From positions 1 to 64,000 of the forward strand of contig NZ_JAGIRL010000047.1 in NCBI RefSeq assembly GCF_019012925.1: a DNA stretch of 64,000 nt, written 5' to 3'. The DNA is from Fusobacterium sp. (GTDB lineage Bacteria > Fusobacteriota > Fusobacteriia > Fusobacteriales > Fusobacteriaceae). Every line of letters begins with the position of its first letter. Positions within the stretch are counted from its first letter, which is position 1. Under the pieces are notes generated by a model. That model searched no databases, had not been told where the DNA came from, and worked only from the letters and a program-made list of their open reading frames with translations. A program made the translations under genes and the position numbers. Below are positions 7,957 through 16,174 of this stretch, piece by piece.

Positions 7957-9279
7957 ATGAAAAATAATAATTTGGTAGAAAAAGTAACTTATTTTGCTGG
8001 AAAAGTTGGAGGACAGCGTCATTTATTAGGATTACGTGATGGAATGGCTGCAGCAATGCCATTAGTTATTATAGGGTCATTTTTTATGTTATTAGCACAA
8101 TTCCCTTTTGAACCTTTTACAAAATGGTTACAAAAAGTTGGACTACAAGCTTTTTTTAACAAAGCAAGTGATTCTACATTTGGAATAATAGGTTTAGTTA
8201 TATCTTTTTCTGTTGCATATCATTTAGGAAGTTATTATAAAATTAATAAGTTTTCAGCAGGAGTTTTATCCTTAGCTTCTTTTATAATATTAACTCCAAT
8301 TTATACAATTGACATTGGTGCAGGATTCCCAATAAAATATATGGGAAGTGCTGGAATGTTTGCTGGAATAATAATTGCACTAATAACAACAGAAATTTAT
8401 CGTTGGTTTGAACAAAATAACATTATGATAAAGATGCCAGATTCAGTACCACCAAGTGTAAGTAGAGCTTTTTCGGCAATTATTCCTGGATTAGCAATTG
8501 TATCATTTTGGGTAATAATAAGTATAATTTTGACATATTTAGGAGTAGAAAATATACATAGCTTAATACAATCAGTATTGGGATCGACATTAGGGCTATT
8601 AAGTAATACATTACCAGGAATAATATTGGTTATTTTTATCCAATGTTTCTTTTGGATGTTTGGAATACATGGAGCACAGGTTACAGGACCATTAATAGAA
8701 CCATTATTACTACAAGCTTCAGATATAAATAGAACAGCTTATATTGCTGGTCAAGAATTACCAAATATAATAACTTATGAATTTGTATATAATTTTGTAT
8801 TCACTGGAGGAGCAGGATGCCTATTTGCGATGGCGTTATTACTTTTTTTCAAATCTAAAAGTAAAGAAAATAAAATTTTAGGGAAAATTGCTTTACCACC
8901 AACATGTTTCCAAGTACCAGAATCAATATTATTTGGATTTCCAATTATAATGAATTTTAAGATAGCTATTCCGTTTGTATTAGCACCTATTACAACAACA
9001 ATAGTAACATATTATGCAATGTATTTTGGATTAGTAGCTAAACCAATAGGAGCAATAATACCTTGGACAACACCTCCAGTAATAGCAGGATTTTTAGCAA
9101 CTGGAGGACATATAAGTGGAGCGATTATTCAAATAATAACAATTGCTATAAATATCCTAATTTATTTGCCTTTCTTCCTTAAAGATGATAAAATGAAAAT
9201 TGAAACTGAAAAGAAAGCTGAGCTAGAAAAAAGTGAAAACGATTTTGAAAATGTTGATCTAAATAATTTTACGTTTTAA
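7957..9279 (+). CDS. PTS lactose/cellobiose-family EIIC permease
   Basis: Inner-membrane sugar channel of the PTS. The 440-residue protein has about ten hydrophobic segments and typical Lac-family landmarks: RDGMAAAMPLVIIGS near residue 26, the FWMFGIHGAQ loop near 230, and LPPTCFQVPESILFGFPIIMN near 308 containing the sugar-contacting Glu of this family. The C-terminal 30 residues are charged and cytoplasmic. No IIB or IIA domain is fused; both are encoded separately in the operon. Substrate is probably a galactoside by context. Confidence 0.93.
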   Translation: MKNNNLVEKVTYFAGKVGGQRHLLGLRDGMAAAMPLVIIGSFFMLLAQFPFEPFTKWLQKVGLQAFFNKASDSTFGIIGLVISFSVAYHLGSYYKINKFSAGVLSLASFIILTPIYTIDIGAGFPIKYMGSAGMFAGIIIALITTEIYRWFEQNNIMIKMPDSVPPSVSRAFSAIIPGLAIVSFWVIISIILTYLGVENIHSLIQSVLGSTLGLLSNTLPGIILVIFIQCFFWMFGIHGAQVTGPLIEPLLLQASDINRTAYIAGQELPNIITYEFVYNFVFTGGAGCLFAMALLLFFKSKSKENKILGKIALPPTCFQVPESILFGFPIIMNFKIAIPFVLAPITTTIVTYYAMYFGLVAKPIGAIIPWTTPPVIAGFLATGGHISGAIIQIITIAINILIYLPFFLKDDKMKIETEKKAELEKSENDFENVDLNNFTF

Positions 9280-9310
9280 GAAAATTTAAATAAAGAAAGA
9301 AGGAGAAAGA

Positions 9311-10030
9311 GTGTTAGGAAAACAGAAACAAATACCTTTATATAGCCAATTAACTAAAGCTTTAAAAAAATATATTGAGAGTAATTTAGATTTTGGTGAT
9401 AAATTACCAAGTGAAAAAGAAATAGGAGAAATGTATTCTGTCAGTAGAACAACTGTTAGACTTGCAATGGAAGAGTTAGAAAAGTGTGGTATGATATATA
9501 GACTTCAAGGAAAAGGTTCTTTTGTTTCAGATTTTTCATCCAATTCATTAAATTCTTTTAATTTAATTGATGAAAGAACTTTCTTTACTACTGAATATAA
9601 AACTGAAAGTTCTTTTAAAAAAAGCTTATATGGATTAACTAGTATTTTACCTAATAATATTCAGGAAGTTTTCAATGAGATAGAATTTATAAGGATTCAA
9701 TATATAATTTGTTTAGAAAATATACCTGTTTTACTCGTAGATTATTATTTAAATCAAAATATTTTTAATGATATAAGTTACGAAAATTTAGAAAAAGAAT
9801 TTATAGATAAAATATGTCAAAACAAGAATATAGTTTTGAAAAGAATTACAGAGGATTATAATATTGTTTTATCTTATCAAGAATTGAGTGATAAATTAAA
9901 TTTGAATAATAACACACCTTTACTCTGCATAAATAAAAACTTTTATGATATAAATAATGAGTTAATAATAATTGTATCAAAGCATATAGTAACAGAGAGA
10001 TTTAAATATAAAAATTTTTTAGAAATCTAA
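9311..10030 (+). CDS. GntR-family transcriptional regulator with UTRA sensor domain (HutC subfamily)
   Basis: Sugar-responsive DNA-binding protein. Residues 5-75 form the winged helix (PLYSQLTKALKKYI, then GDKLPSEKEIGEMYSVSRTTVRLAMEELE and the wing GKGSFVSD). Residues 85-239 match a UTRA ligand-binding domain in length and position. It starts at GTG 9311 after AAGGAG. Lying inside the PTS operon, it very likely controls it through the palindromes at 6487 and 6648, probably releasing DNA when a sugar phosphate binds. Which sugar phosphate is unknown. Confidence 0.88.
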   Translation: MLGKQKQIPLYSQLTKALKKYIESNLDFGDKLPSEKEIGEMYSVSRTTVRLAMEELEKCGMIYRLQGKGSFVSDFSSNSLNSFNLIDERTFFTTEYKTESSFKKSLYGLTSILPNNIQEVFNEIEFIRIQYIICLENIPVLLVDYYLNQNIFNDISYENLEKEFIDKICQNKNIVLKRITEDYNIVLSYQELSDKLNLNNNTPLLCINKNFYDINNELIIIVSKHIVTERFKYKNFLEI

Positions 10031-10049
10031 AAAGAATTTAGGAGGAAAA

Positions 10050-10382
10050 ATGAAAAAGAAAATATATTTATTTTGTAGTGCAGGTATGTCAACAAGTATT
10101 TTAGCGAATAAAATGCAAAAGTGTGCAGATGGGTATAATCTTCCTGTAGAGGTTAAAGCTTTTCCATTAAGTGAGATAGATAGTATAGTAAAAACTTTGA
10201 ATCCAGATTGTATTTTATTGGGGCCACAAGTAAAACATACTTATGAAGAAACTAAAAAAATGTATGGTGTAGATGGAACTCCAGTTGCTGTTATAGATAC
10301 AAATGACTATGCTCTAGTAAAAGCAGAAAATGTGTTGAAAATGGCAGTTGTTTTAGTTAAAAATTCAATTAAAAATAAATAA
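10050..10382 (+). CDS. PTS lactose/cellobiose-family EIIB
   Basis: Soluble phosphotransfer protein that hands phosphate to the incoming sugar. The phosphocysteine is Cys9 in LFCSAGMSTSILANKM, the P-loop-like signature of the family, and the length of 110 residues is typical. It follows the repressor gene by 19 bases with ribosome binding site AGGAGG. The gene order IIA, barrel, IIC, repressor, IIB is unusual in that the repressor interrupts the PTS genes. Confidence 0.92.
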   Translation: MKKKIYLFCSAGMSTSILANKMQKCADGYNLPVEVKAFPLSEIDSIVKTLNPDCILLGPQVKHTYEETKKMYGVDGTPVAVIDTNDYALVKAENVLKMAVVLVKNSIKNK

Positions 10383-10391
10383 TTTAAATTG

Positions 10392-10436
10392 AAAGGTATG
10401 AAACTAGATATTATTATCTAAATATTTCATACCTTT
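10392..10436 (+). terminator. Hairpin between EIIB and alpha-galactosidase genes, possible attenuator
   Basis: AAAGGTATGAAA at 10392-10403 pairs exactly with TTTCATACCTTT at 10425-10436; the loop can fold again (TAGATA/TATCTA). Only a short T run follows, so it may be a leaky terminator or an mRNA processing or stability element that lowers alpha-galactosidase expression relative to the PTS genes. Confidence 0.55.
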
Positions 10437-10456
10437 TAAAATAGAAAAGGAGTTAT

Positions 10457-12700
10457 ATGAGTATAAATTTCAATAATAAAACAAAGGAGTTTCATCTTTC
10501 AAATAATAATATAAGTTATGTTATCAAAATATTAAGAAATGGTCAAATAGGTCAACTATATTTTGGAAAAAAAATAAAACATAAAGAAAGTTATAGTTAT
10601 TTACTTGAAAGTAAAAGTCGTCCTATGGCTCAATACTTATATGAAAATGATTTTTCTTTTTCATTGGATCATATAAAACAAGAATTTCCAAGCTATGGAA
10701 CAACGGATCATAGATATCCAGCTTTTGAAATAAAACAAGAAAATGGAAGTACAATAACAGAGTTTGAATATATATCTCATAAAATATTCAAAGGGAAAAA
10801 AAAACTGGTTGGATTGCCAGCAGTTTATGTTGAAAATGAAGATGAAGCTACAACATTAGAAATTTTTTTAAAAGATAAAATGATAGAAATAGAGTTAGTA
10901 CTTTCGTACACTATTTTTGAAAAATATGATGTAGTAGCTAGAAATGCTCAGTTTATAAATAAAGGAGAAAATTCAGTAGATATAACAAGAGCATTAAGTT
11001 TAAATTTAGATTTACCAGATTATGATTATGAGTTACTTCAATTGTCTGGGGCTTGGTCAAGAGAACGATACATAAAAACACGAAAATTAGAAATGGGAAT
11101 TCAGGCTATAAGTAGTACAAAAGGAATTTCAAGTAATGATCAAAATCCTTTTATTGCTTTAAAAAGACCTGAAACTACAGAAACTTTAGGCGAAGTAATA
11201 GGATTCAGCTTGATTTATAGTGGGAATTTTTTAGCACAAGTTGAAGTCGATACCTATGATGTAGCTAGAGTATCTTTAGGAATAAATCCCTTTGGTTTTA
11301 CTTGGCATTTAGAAAATAATGAGAAATTCCAAACACCAGAAGCTATTATTGTTTATTCAGACTCTGGTTTAAATAAAATGAGTCAAACTTTTCATAATAT
11401 TTTTGGAAAAAGATTGGTAAGAGGAGAGTGGAGAGATAAGTTCAGACCAATTTTAATAAATAATTGGGAAGGAACTTACTTTGATTTTAATGATGAAAAA
11501 ATATTAAATATAGCTAAAGTTGCACATAAAATGGGAGTGGAACTTTTTGTTTTAGATGATGGATGGTTTGGAACAAGAAATGATGATAAACAAGGACTTG
11601 GAGATTGGGTTTCAAATAAAAATAAGTTAAAAAATGGAGTAGAAGGTTTATCACATGAAATAGATAAAATTGGAATGAAATTTGGGCTATGGTTTGAGCC
11701 AGAAATGGTAAATAAAAATAGTGAACTTTTTAAAAAACACCCAGAGTGGATACTTCATGTTCCTCAACGGAATCAATCACATGGAAGAAACCAATTTGTT
11801 CTTGATTATTCAAGAATAGAGGTTATAGATTATATATATGATATGATGTTTAAAATTATTAAAAACTCGAAAATATCGTATATTAAATGGGATATGAATC
11901 GTTATATAACAGAATGTTATTCAGTTGCTTATCCACCACAAAGACAAGGAGAAATTTTTCATAGATATATATTGGGTGTATATGATCTATATGAAAGGTT
12001 AATTAAAGCTTTTCCAAATATATTATTTGAATCTTGTTCAAGTGGAGGGGCTAGATTTGATCCGGGGATGCTGTATTATGCACCACAGTGTTGGACTAGT
12101 GATGATACAGATGCTATTGAGAGATTAAAAATTCAATATGGGACATCATTAGTCTATCCATTATCGACAATGGGAGCTCATGTATCAGTGGTTCCTAATC
12201 ATCAGCTTCAACGTATAACTCCACTAGAAACAAGAGCTGGAGTTGCTTATTTTGGAAATTTTGGTTATGAATTGGATATGAGTAAATTAACTGGAGAAGA
12301 AAATAGGAAAATAAAGATACAAATTGATTTTTATAAAAAATATAGACATATTTTTCAATATGGAATATTTTATCGTCTATTAGATCCATTTAAAAATAAT
12401 ATTGTTTCTTGGATGGTAGTAACAGAAGACAGAAGAACAGCAATAGTTGGATATTATAAGATTTTAAATGATGTAAACTGTGCATATAGACGAATAAAAC
12501 TTCAAGGATTAGATCCTGATTTAAAGTACGAAATTTCTAATTTAAATTACCCAGAAGAAATAGCAACAAAATATTGTTATGGTGATGAATTGATGAATAT
12601 AGGGCTTATAACTACAGATTCATCTTCAGGTCAAGTTTTAGATGGTAGTAGAGTATCACATGATTTTGATTCAACTATTTATATTTTGAAGGTTAAATAG
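10457..12700 (+). CDS. GH36 family alpha-galactosidase
   Basis: Hydrolyses terminal alpha-1,6-galactosyl residues from melibiose or raffinose-type sugars. The 747-residue protein has the GH36 layout: N-terminal beta-sandwich, central barrel, C-terminal beta domain. The nucleophile is expected at Asp479 in IKWDMNR and the acid/base at Asp549 in WTSDDTDAIE; these numbers agree closely with those I recall for the Geobacillus enzymes. Other family marks are LDDGWFGTR, GLWFEPEMVN and ESCSSGGARFDPG. No signal peptide is seen, so it is cytosolic. It closes the PTS operon, which raises the question whether it accepts a phosphorylated substrate; GH36 members are not known for that. Confidence 0.93.
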   Translation: MSINFNNKTKEFHLSNNNISYVIKILRNGQIGQLYFGKKIKHKESYSYLLESKSRPMAQYLYENDFSFSLDHIKQEFPSYGTTDHRYPAFEIKQENGSTITEFEYISHKIFKGKKKLVGLPAVYVENEDEATTLEIFLKDKMIEIELVLSYTIFEKYDVVARNAQFINKGENSVDITRALSLNLDLPDYDYELLQLSGAWSRERYIKTRKLEMGIQAISSTKGISSNDQNPFIALKRPETTETLGEVIGFSLIYSGNFLAQVEVDTYDVARVSLGINPFGFTWHLENNEKFQTPEAIIVYSDSGLNKMSQTFHNIFGKRLVRGEWRDKFRPILINNWEGTYFDFNDEKILNIAKVAHKMGVELFVLDDGWFGTRNDDKQGLGDWVSNKNKLKNGVEGLSHEIDKIGMKFGLWFEPEMVNKNSELFKKHPEWILHVPQRNQSHGRNQFVLDYSRIEVIDYIYDMMFKIIKNSKISYIKWDMNRYITECYSVAYPPQRQGEIFHRYILGVYDLYERLIKAFPNILFESCSSGGARFDPGMLYYAPQCWTSDDTDAIERLKIQYGTSLVYPLSTMGAHVSVVPNHQLQRITPLETRAGVAYFGNFGYELDMSKLTGEENRKIKIQIDFYKKYRHIFQYGIFYRLLDPFKNNIVSWMVVTEDRRTAIVGYYKILNDVNCAYRRIKLQGLDPDLKYEISNLNYPEEIATKYCYGDELMNIGLITTDSSSGQVLDGSRVSHDFDSTIYILKVK

Positions 12701-12760
12701 TAATTAAGTATGGAAATTTTGTATTTTTATAAGGTTTGAAGAAAATAGAATAAATTTCTA

Positions 12761-12849
12761 TTAACTAATATTATTGAAGGATATTCAAGTAAGTAAAAAT
12801 AATAGAAATTAAAATTATAGCTCTGTTAATGATAACAGGGCTATTTTTT
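12761..12849 (+). repeat. Direct repeat DR1, copy B
   Basis: Near-identical copy of 6338-6427, including the last codons and stop of the Na/Pi cotransporter gene and the terminator hairpin, but with no gene in front of it. Just upstream, AATAAATTTCTAT also matches the cotransporter gene, with about 19 bases missing between the two matching blocks. Confidence 0.9.
12819..12848 (+). terminator. Intrinsic terminator (duplicate) after the alpha-galactosidase gene
   Basis: AGCTCTGTT / AACAGGGCT stem followed by T's. It now serves the PTS operon, having been duplicated from the cotransporter gene. Confidence 0.8.
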
Positions 12850-12856
12850 ATATTTA

Positions 12857-12885
12857 TTGACAAAGCTTTCTTAAAACTATAGAAT
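12857..12885 (+). promoter_or_regulatory. Promoter of the zeta-toxin operon
   Basis: TTGACA at 12857-12862 and TAGAAT at 12880-12885, 17-base spacer, directly after the terminator of DR1 copy B. Confidence 0.65.
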
Positions 12886-12916
12886 AAGAGTATAGAAGAG
12901 AAAAGGGAGTGAAGAG

Positions 12917-13174
12917 ATGAGCAAATATGAGATAAATTTTGAAAGAGAGATCTTAAGAGAGAAAAGTGCAGGAATATTGGCTGATTTTGACAGATATTTA
13001 GAAGATAATAATATTGATTATGATGATACTAAAAATCCCATAATATTACTAGAGAGAGCAATTACAGAAATATATCGTAATATCTTCAAGCCTGAATATG
13101 ACAACATGATAAGTTTAAAAGAGGCTAATGCTAAATTAGATCTTGCAACAGAGATTTTAAATAAATTGAGTTAG
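12917..13174 (+). CDS. Small protein upstream of zeta toxin, candidate antitoxin
   Basis: An 85-residue acidic helical protein (MSKYEINFEREILREKSAG at the start) that I do not recognise as a named family. It lies 12 bases before the zeta-type kinase gene with a shared promoter, the position of the epsilon antitoxin in classical epsilon-zeta modules, and has a similar length. No DNA-binding motif is evident. Function as an antitoxin is inference from position only. Confidence 0.6.
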   Translation: MSKYEINFEREILREKSAGILADFDRYLEDNNIDYDDTKNPIILLERAITEIYRNIFKPEYDNMISLKEANAKLDLATEILNKLS

Positions 13175-13186
13175 GGAGTAGTTATT

Positions 13187-13999
13187 ATGGAAAGAGGACA
13201 GTATACAGAGATTGAATTTGAAAAAGCATACGAAAGAATAGAGAGACGTCTTATAGAAAATATAAGTATTACTAAGGAAAAAAGGGCATTTATCTTAGGG
13301 GGACAACCTGGAGCAGGAAAAAGTGGATTAACTGCAGTATTGGAGAGTGAGAATAAGAATCTAATACTTATAAATGCTGATGAATTTAGGAAAAAACATC
13401 CACATTATAAAGAGTTAAAAGAGGAATTTGGAGATGAGTATGTAGCTCATACTCAAAAATTTATAGGGAAGATGACTGAGACTCTTATAGATAGATTGAG
13501 TACAAAGGGATATAATATAATAGTTGAGGGAACTTTGAGAACAAAAGAGGCTCCTCTAAAAACAAGAGATATATTGAAGAGCAAGGGTTATGATGTTGAG
13601 CTTTGTATAATCCAAGTGAGACCTGAAGATTCACTATTGGGAACACATCAACGTTATGAGAAGATGATAGAGTTAGGAACAGTGGCAAGAGGAACACCAA
13701 AAGAAGCTCATAATATTGTTATAAAAACTTTACCTGAAAATTTGAGCTTTTTATATAATGGAGGTTATTTTTCAGATATAAGAATATATAATAGGGAGTT
13801 AGAATGTTTATACTCTATGAAAAAAACTCCTGAAATAGATCCTGGAATTTTGATGAAAAGGGAGTTTGAAAGAGTTTTAACAGAGGGTGAAAAAGAGAAT
13901 TTAAAAGTTAAATATAACAAGCTTATAGAAAAAATGGAGAAAAGAGATGCTACTTCTCAAGAGATTGAGAACATTCTAGAGGAAAAGAGAGAAATTTAA
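13187..13999 (+). CDS. Zeta toxin family P-loop kinase
   Basis: Zeta toxins phosphorylate UDP-N-acetylglucosamine and so block wall synthesis. The Walker A motif GGQPGAGKS spans residues 38-46, followed by NADEFRKKHP (Asp65 and Glu66) where zeta proteins place the catalytic acid, and VEGTLR at about residue 109. The central RYEKMIELGTVARGTP segment also fits. At 270 residues it has the usual length. The C-terminal 60 residues are charged helices. It forms a two-gene operon with the 85-residue protein and ends in a bidirectional terminator. Chromosomal relatives in anaerobes are poorly studied. Confidence 0.85.
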   Translation: MERGQYTEIEFEKAYERIERRLIENISITKEKRAFILGGQPGAGKSGLTAVLESENKNLILINADEFRKKHPHYKELKEEFGDEYVAHTQKFIGKMTETLIDRLSTKGYNIIVEGTLRTKEAPLKTRDILKSKGYDVELCIIQVRPEDSLLGTHQRYEKMIELGTVARGTPKEAHNIVIKTLPENLSFLYNGGYFSDIRIYNRELECLYSMKKTPEIDPGILMKREFERVLTEGEKENLKVKYNKLIEKMEKRDATSQEIENILEEKREI

Positions 14000-14010
14000 A
14001 ATTGAGTAAA

Positions 14011-14046
14011 AAAACACAACTTACTTTTAGAAGAAAGTTGTGTTTT
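14011..14046. terminator. Bidirectional terminator between the zeta-toxin operon and the TSUP gene
   Basis: AACACAACTT pairs with AAGTTGTGTT and is flanked by an A run on the left and a T run on the right, so it can end transcription from both sides. Confidence 0.85.
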
Positions 14047-14050
14047 TTCT

Positions 14051-14890
14051 TTAAAAACTTCTAGTGATAGATAAAAAGAACTCTTTAACTAATCCACCTA
14101 CATCTATTCCCAACATAGATTCTAAAATCATCTTGACCAAAACTATAGAGGTAACTATTAAAAACATTGGTTTAATAAATTTAGTTCCCTTTGTAACGGC
14201 CATCTTAGCTCCTAAAATAGCTCCAAATATCATAATAATACCTATAGGGATAGAGTAGAAAAAATTAACTTTACCAAGATAGATAAAGAGAAACATACTG
14301 GCTAAATTACTAGTAAGATTTAGAATTTTAGCATTACCACTAGCATTTGTAAAGTCCAATTTAAAAATTCTAATCAGAGCAAATATTAAGAAAGAACCTG
14401 TTCCAGGACCAAAAAATCCATCGTAGAATCCCATAATAATAGCCATAATTCTTCCATTACGAATATTTTTACTATTGAGTCCTAAAAAATTATTCTCCTC
14501 TCCAAGATCCTTGTTCATTAAAGAGTAAACAAGAACAAGAAGAAGTAGAATAATAGCTATTGGATAGAGATATTTGGAATCTATAAGTACGACAGTCTTA
14601 ACTCCTATAAATGCTCCAATAAGGGAGAAAGGCACCATAGTTCTAACCATTTTCCAATTTATTTTACCAGAAGCTGCAAACTTCCAAGTACTTGCTATAG
14701 TTCCTATACTTGATGAAACTTTGTTTGTTCCCAATGCTGTGTGAGCAGGTAAACCAGAGGCTAAATAAGCCGGGACTGTAATAAGCCCACCTCCACCAGC
14801 AATAGCATCAATAAACGAAGCAAAAAAGCAAGCAACTCCTAAAAATAAAAAACTACTAATATCAATATTAGTAAAAAAATCTTCAAACAT
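14051..14890 (-). CDS. TSUP (TauE/SafE) family membrane permease
   Basis: Predicted anion exporter or importer of the sulfite exporter TauE/SafE family. The 279 residues show 7-8 hydrophobic segments and the two family repeats: DAIAGGGGLITVPAYLASG near residue 27 and GFYDGFFGPGTGSFLIFA near 155. It is last in the long minus-strand run and separated from sepF by 31 bases. Substrates in the family include sulfite, sulfonates and thiosulfate; nothing nearby tells which applies. Confidence 0.85.
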   Translation of the reverse strand: MFEDFFTNIDISSFLFLGVACFFASFIDAIAGGGGLITVPAYLASGLPAHTALGTNKVSSSIGTIASTWKFAASGKINWKMVRTMVPFSLIGAFIGVKTVVLIDSKYLYPIAIILLLLVLVYSLMNKDLGEENNFLGLNSKNIRNGRIMAIIMGFYDGFFGPGTGSFLIFALIRIFKLDFTNASGNAKILNLTSNLASMFLFIYLGKVNFFYSIPIGIIMIFGAILGAKMAVTKGTKFIKPMFLIVTSIVLVKMILESMLGIDVGGLVKEFFLSITRSF

Positions 14891-14921
14891 TAACCTTCCT
14901 CCACTAATTTATTAAAATATA

Positions 14922-15236
14922 TTATTTATTTTTGTAACTTGGCACAATCTCTTCAATCTCATCTTCATTAAATCTTCCATTTAATGGTTTGTAGTCAAAA
15001 AGATGTTTTTTGTTTTTAGGGATAGTACAGAAAATACTCTCACCAGGGTTTACAATATCTCCCTCTTTTATATACACAGCTCCAGAAATATAGTCTAATA
15101 TTCTTTGTGATTCTTTTGAATCTAAATCCATAAGATTGATATGTACTATTTTGTCTTCTTTAATATAGTCAACACATCTCATGCACTCTTCATATTTTTT
15201 TGGTTTAACAAATACAATATCAAAATCCTTTTCCAT
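14922..15236 (-). CDS. sepF: SepF-like cell division protein
   Basis: SepF anchors FtsZ to the membrane and organises the septum. The 104 residues align with the SepF core: IVFVKPKKYEECMRCVDYI, then VHINLMDLDSKESQRILDYISGAVY, then a final strand pair. The membrane-binding N-terminal amphipathic helix and linker of the Bacillus protein are missing or very short, so membrane attachment may differ. SepF is usual in Gram-positives and cyanobacteria; here it occurs with an outer membrane and MinCDE. Confidence 0.85.
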   Translation of the reverse strand: MEKDFDIVFVKPKKYEECMRCVDYIKEDKIVHINLMDLDSKESQRILDYISGAVYIKEGDIVNPGESIFCTIPKNKKHLFDYKPLNGRFNEDEIEEIVPSYKNK

Positions 15237-15254
15237 AGTAGTCTCCTTATACTT

Positions 15255-16166
15255 TTATTTTAATTTTACCACAGCAGGTAGAGAAAAGTCCATACCTTCA
15301 TATGATAAACTAGCTGCCTTATCACCAATATATGATTCAACTGTAGCAGTTCCAACAAGAGTCTCTTCATATCCTAAGATCTCTCCGTTGTATTCTACAG
15401 CTTCCCCTTGTTTGTAAACATTTAGTTTAGTTCCAAGCTTAAGATTATTTTCAAAACCAGAATTAATAATTATCTTATTACCAGATTTTTTTAAAATAGA
15501 TGCTGTCCAAGGAGCAGAGTCAATTTTTTCTATAACTTTTTCAACTCCCTGTATAATAGCAGCTCTAAAAGCTTCCTCTTCCAAATTATTAAGTGAACCA
15601 TATGTTCCAGCTCCCAATACAGTCTCAAATTTTACACTTGAGCTACCCTCTCCAGTAACAGACCAAACTTTACCATTTAAAACATCAATAACCTTTAACT
15701 CAACAACAGCTTCACCAGTTTGATATTTAGTTTTTGAGATAAGAGTTTTATTCCCAGTGATCTTTACTCCATACTTAGACACACTAGCAACAATTATATA
15801 ATCTGTATCTAAGAATCTCTGCTTAGCTAAGATAGATTTTTGACCAAGATTACTTGAAAAAGCTAACTCTTCCATAACAGAGTCAAGATCTTCTCTCTCT
15901 AGGAGTGTAAATCTTTTAGAGTTTGAAAACTCAGAGATAAGAATATCTTTATAGATACTATCATTTCTTTGTGTTCCAAATCTAGAGTAGTTTTTAACTT
16001 TTCCAATAACTAATCTACTTTTAAGATTTAAATTTGCTTTTTGCACATCATACTCTCTAAGATTAGAAAAGTTATCCTCTTTTGATATATTACTTTTAAC
16101 TTCAGCACTTCCACAACCTAACATTAGGAAGAGAGAACATATAGTAACAGCAATCTTTTTTAACAT
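15255..16166 (-). CDS. CsgG/HfaB-family outer-membrane lipoprotein
   Basis: Lipoprotein with signal peptide and lipobox LMLGC (Cys18). The region 55-230 has CsgG-like features: LVIGKVKNYSRFG, TLLEREDLDSVMEEL, TDYIIVASVSKYG and AVVELKVIDVLNGKVW, ending with an EEEAFRAAIIQGVEKVIEKI helix. CsgG itself is a secretion pore for curli; more distant members are periplasmic or outer-membrane proteins of unknown job. No curli genes are nearby. The last 90 residues form an extra beta domain that might hold an SH3-like fold. Confidence 0.78.
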   Translation of the reverse strand: MLKKIAVTICSLFLMLGCGSAEVKSNISKEDNFSNLREYDVQKANLNLKSRLVIGKVKNYSRFGTQRNDSIYKDILISEFSNSKRFTLLEREDLDSVMEELAFSSNLGQKSILAKQRFLDTDYIIVASVSKYGVKITGNKTLISKTKYQTGEAVVELKVIDVLNGKVWSVTGEGSSSVKFETVLGAGTYGSLNNLEEEAFRAAIIQGVEKVIEKIDSAPWTASILKKSGNKIIINSGFENNLKLGTKLNVYKQGEAVEYNGEILGYEETLVGTATVESYIGDKAASLSYEGMDFSLPAVVKLK

Positions 16167-16174
16167 AAACTCAC

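Larger units (their letters stand above)
6428..12760 (+). mobile_element. Inserted alpha-galactoside PTS cassette bounded by 90-bp direct repeats
   Basis: Six genes for uptake and cleavage of a galactoside lie between DR1 copies A and B. Removing the interval plus one repeat would rejoin the cotransporter gene with its terminator directly to the zeta-toxin promoter at 12857. No integrase, transposase or terminal inverted repeats are present, so homologous or illegitimate recombination is more likely than transposition. By eye the cassette uses GAA for glutamate far more than the surrounding genes, which use many GAG codons, in line with separate ancestry. Confidence 0.7.
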
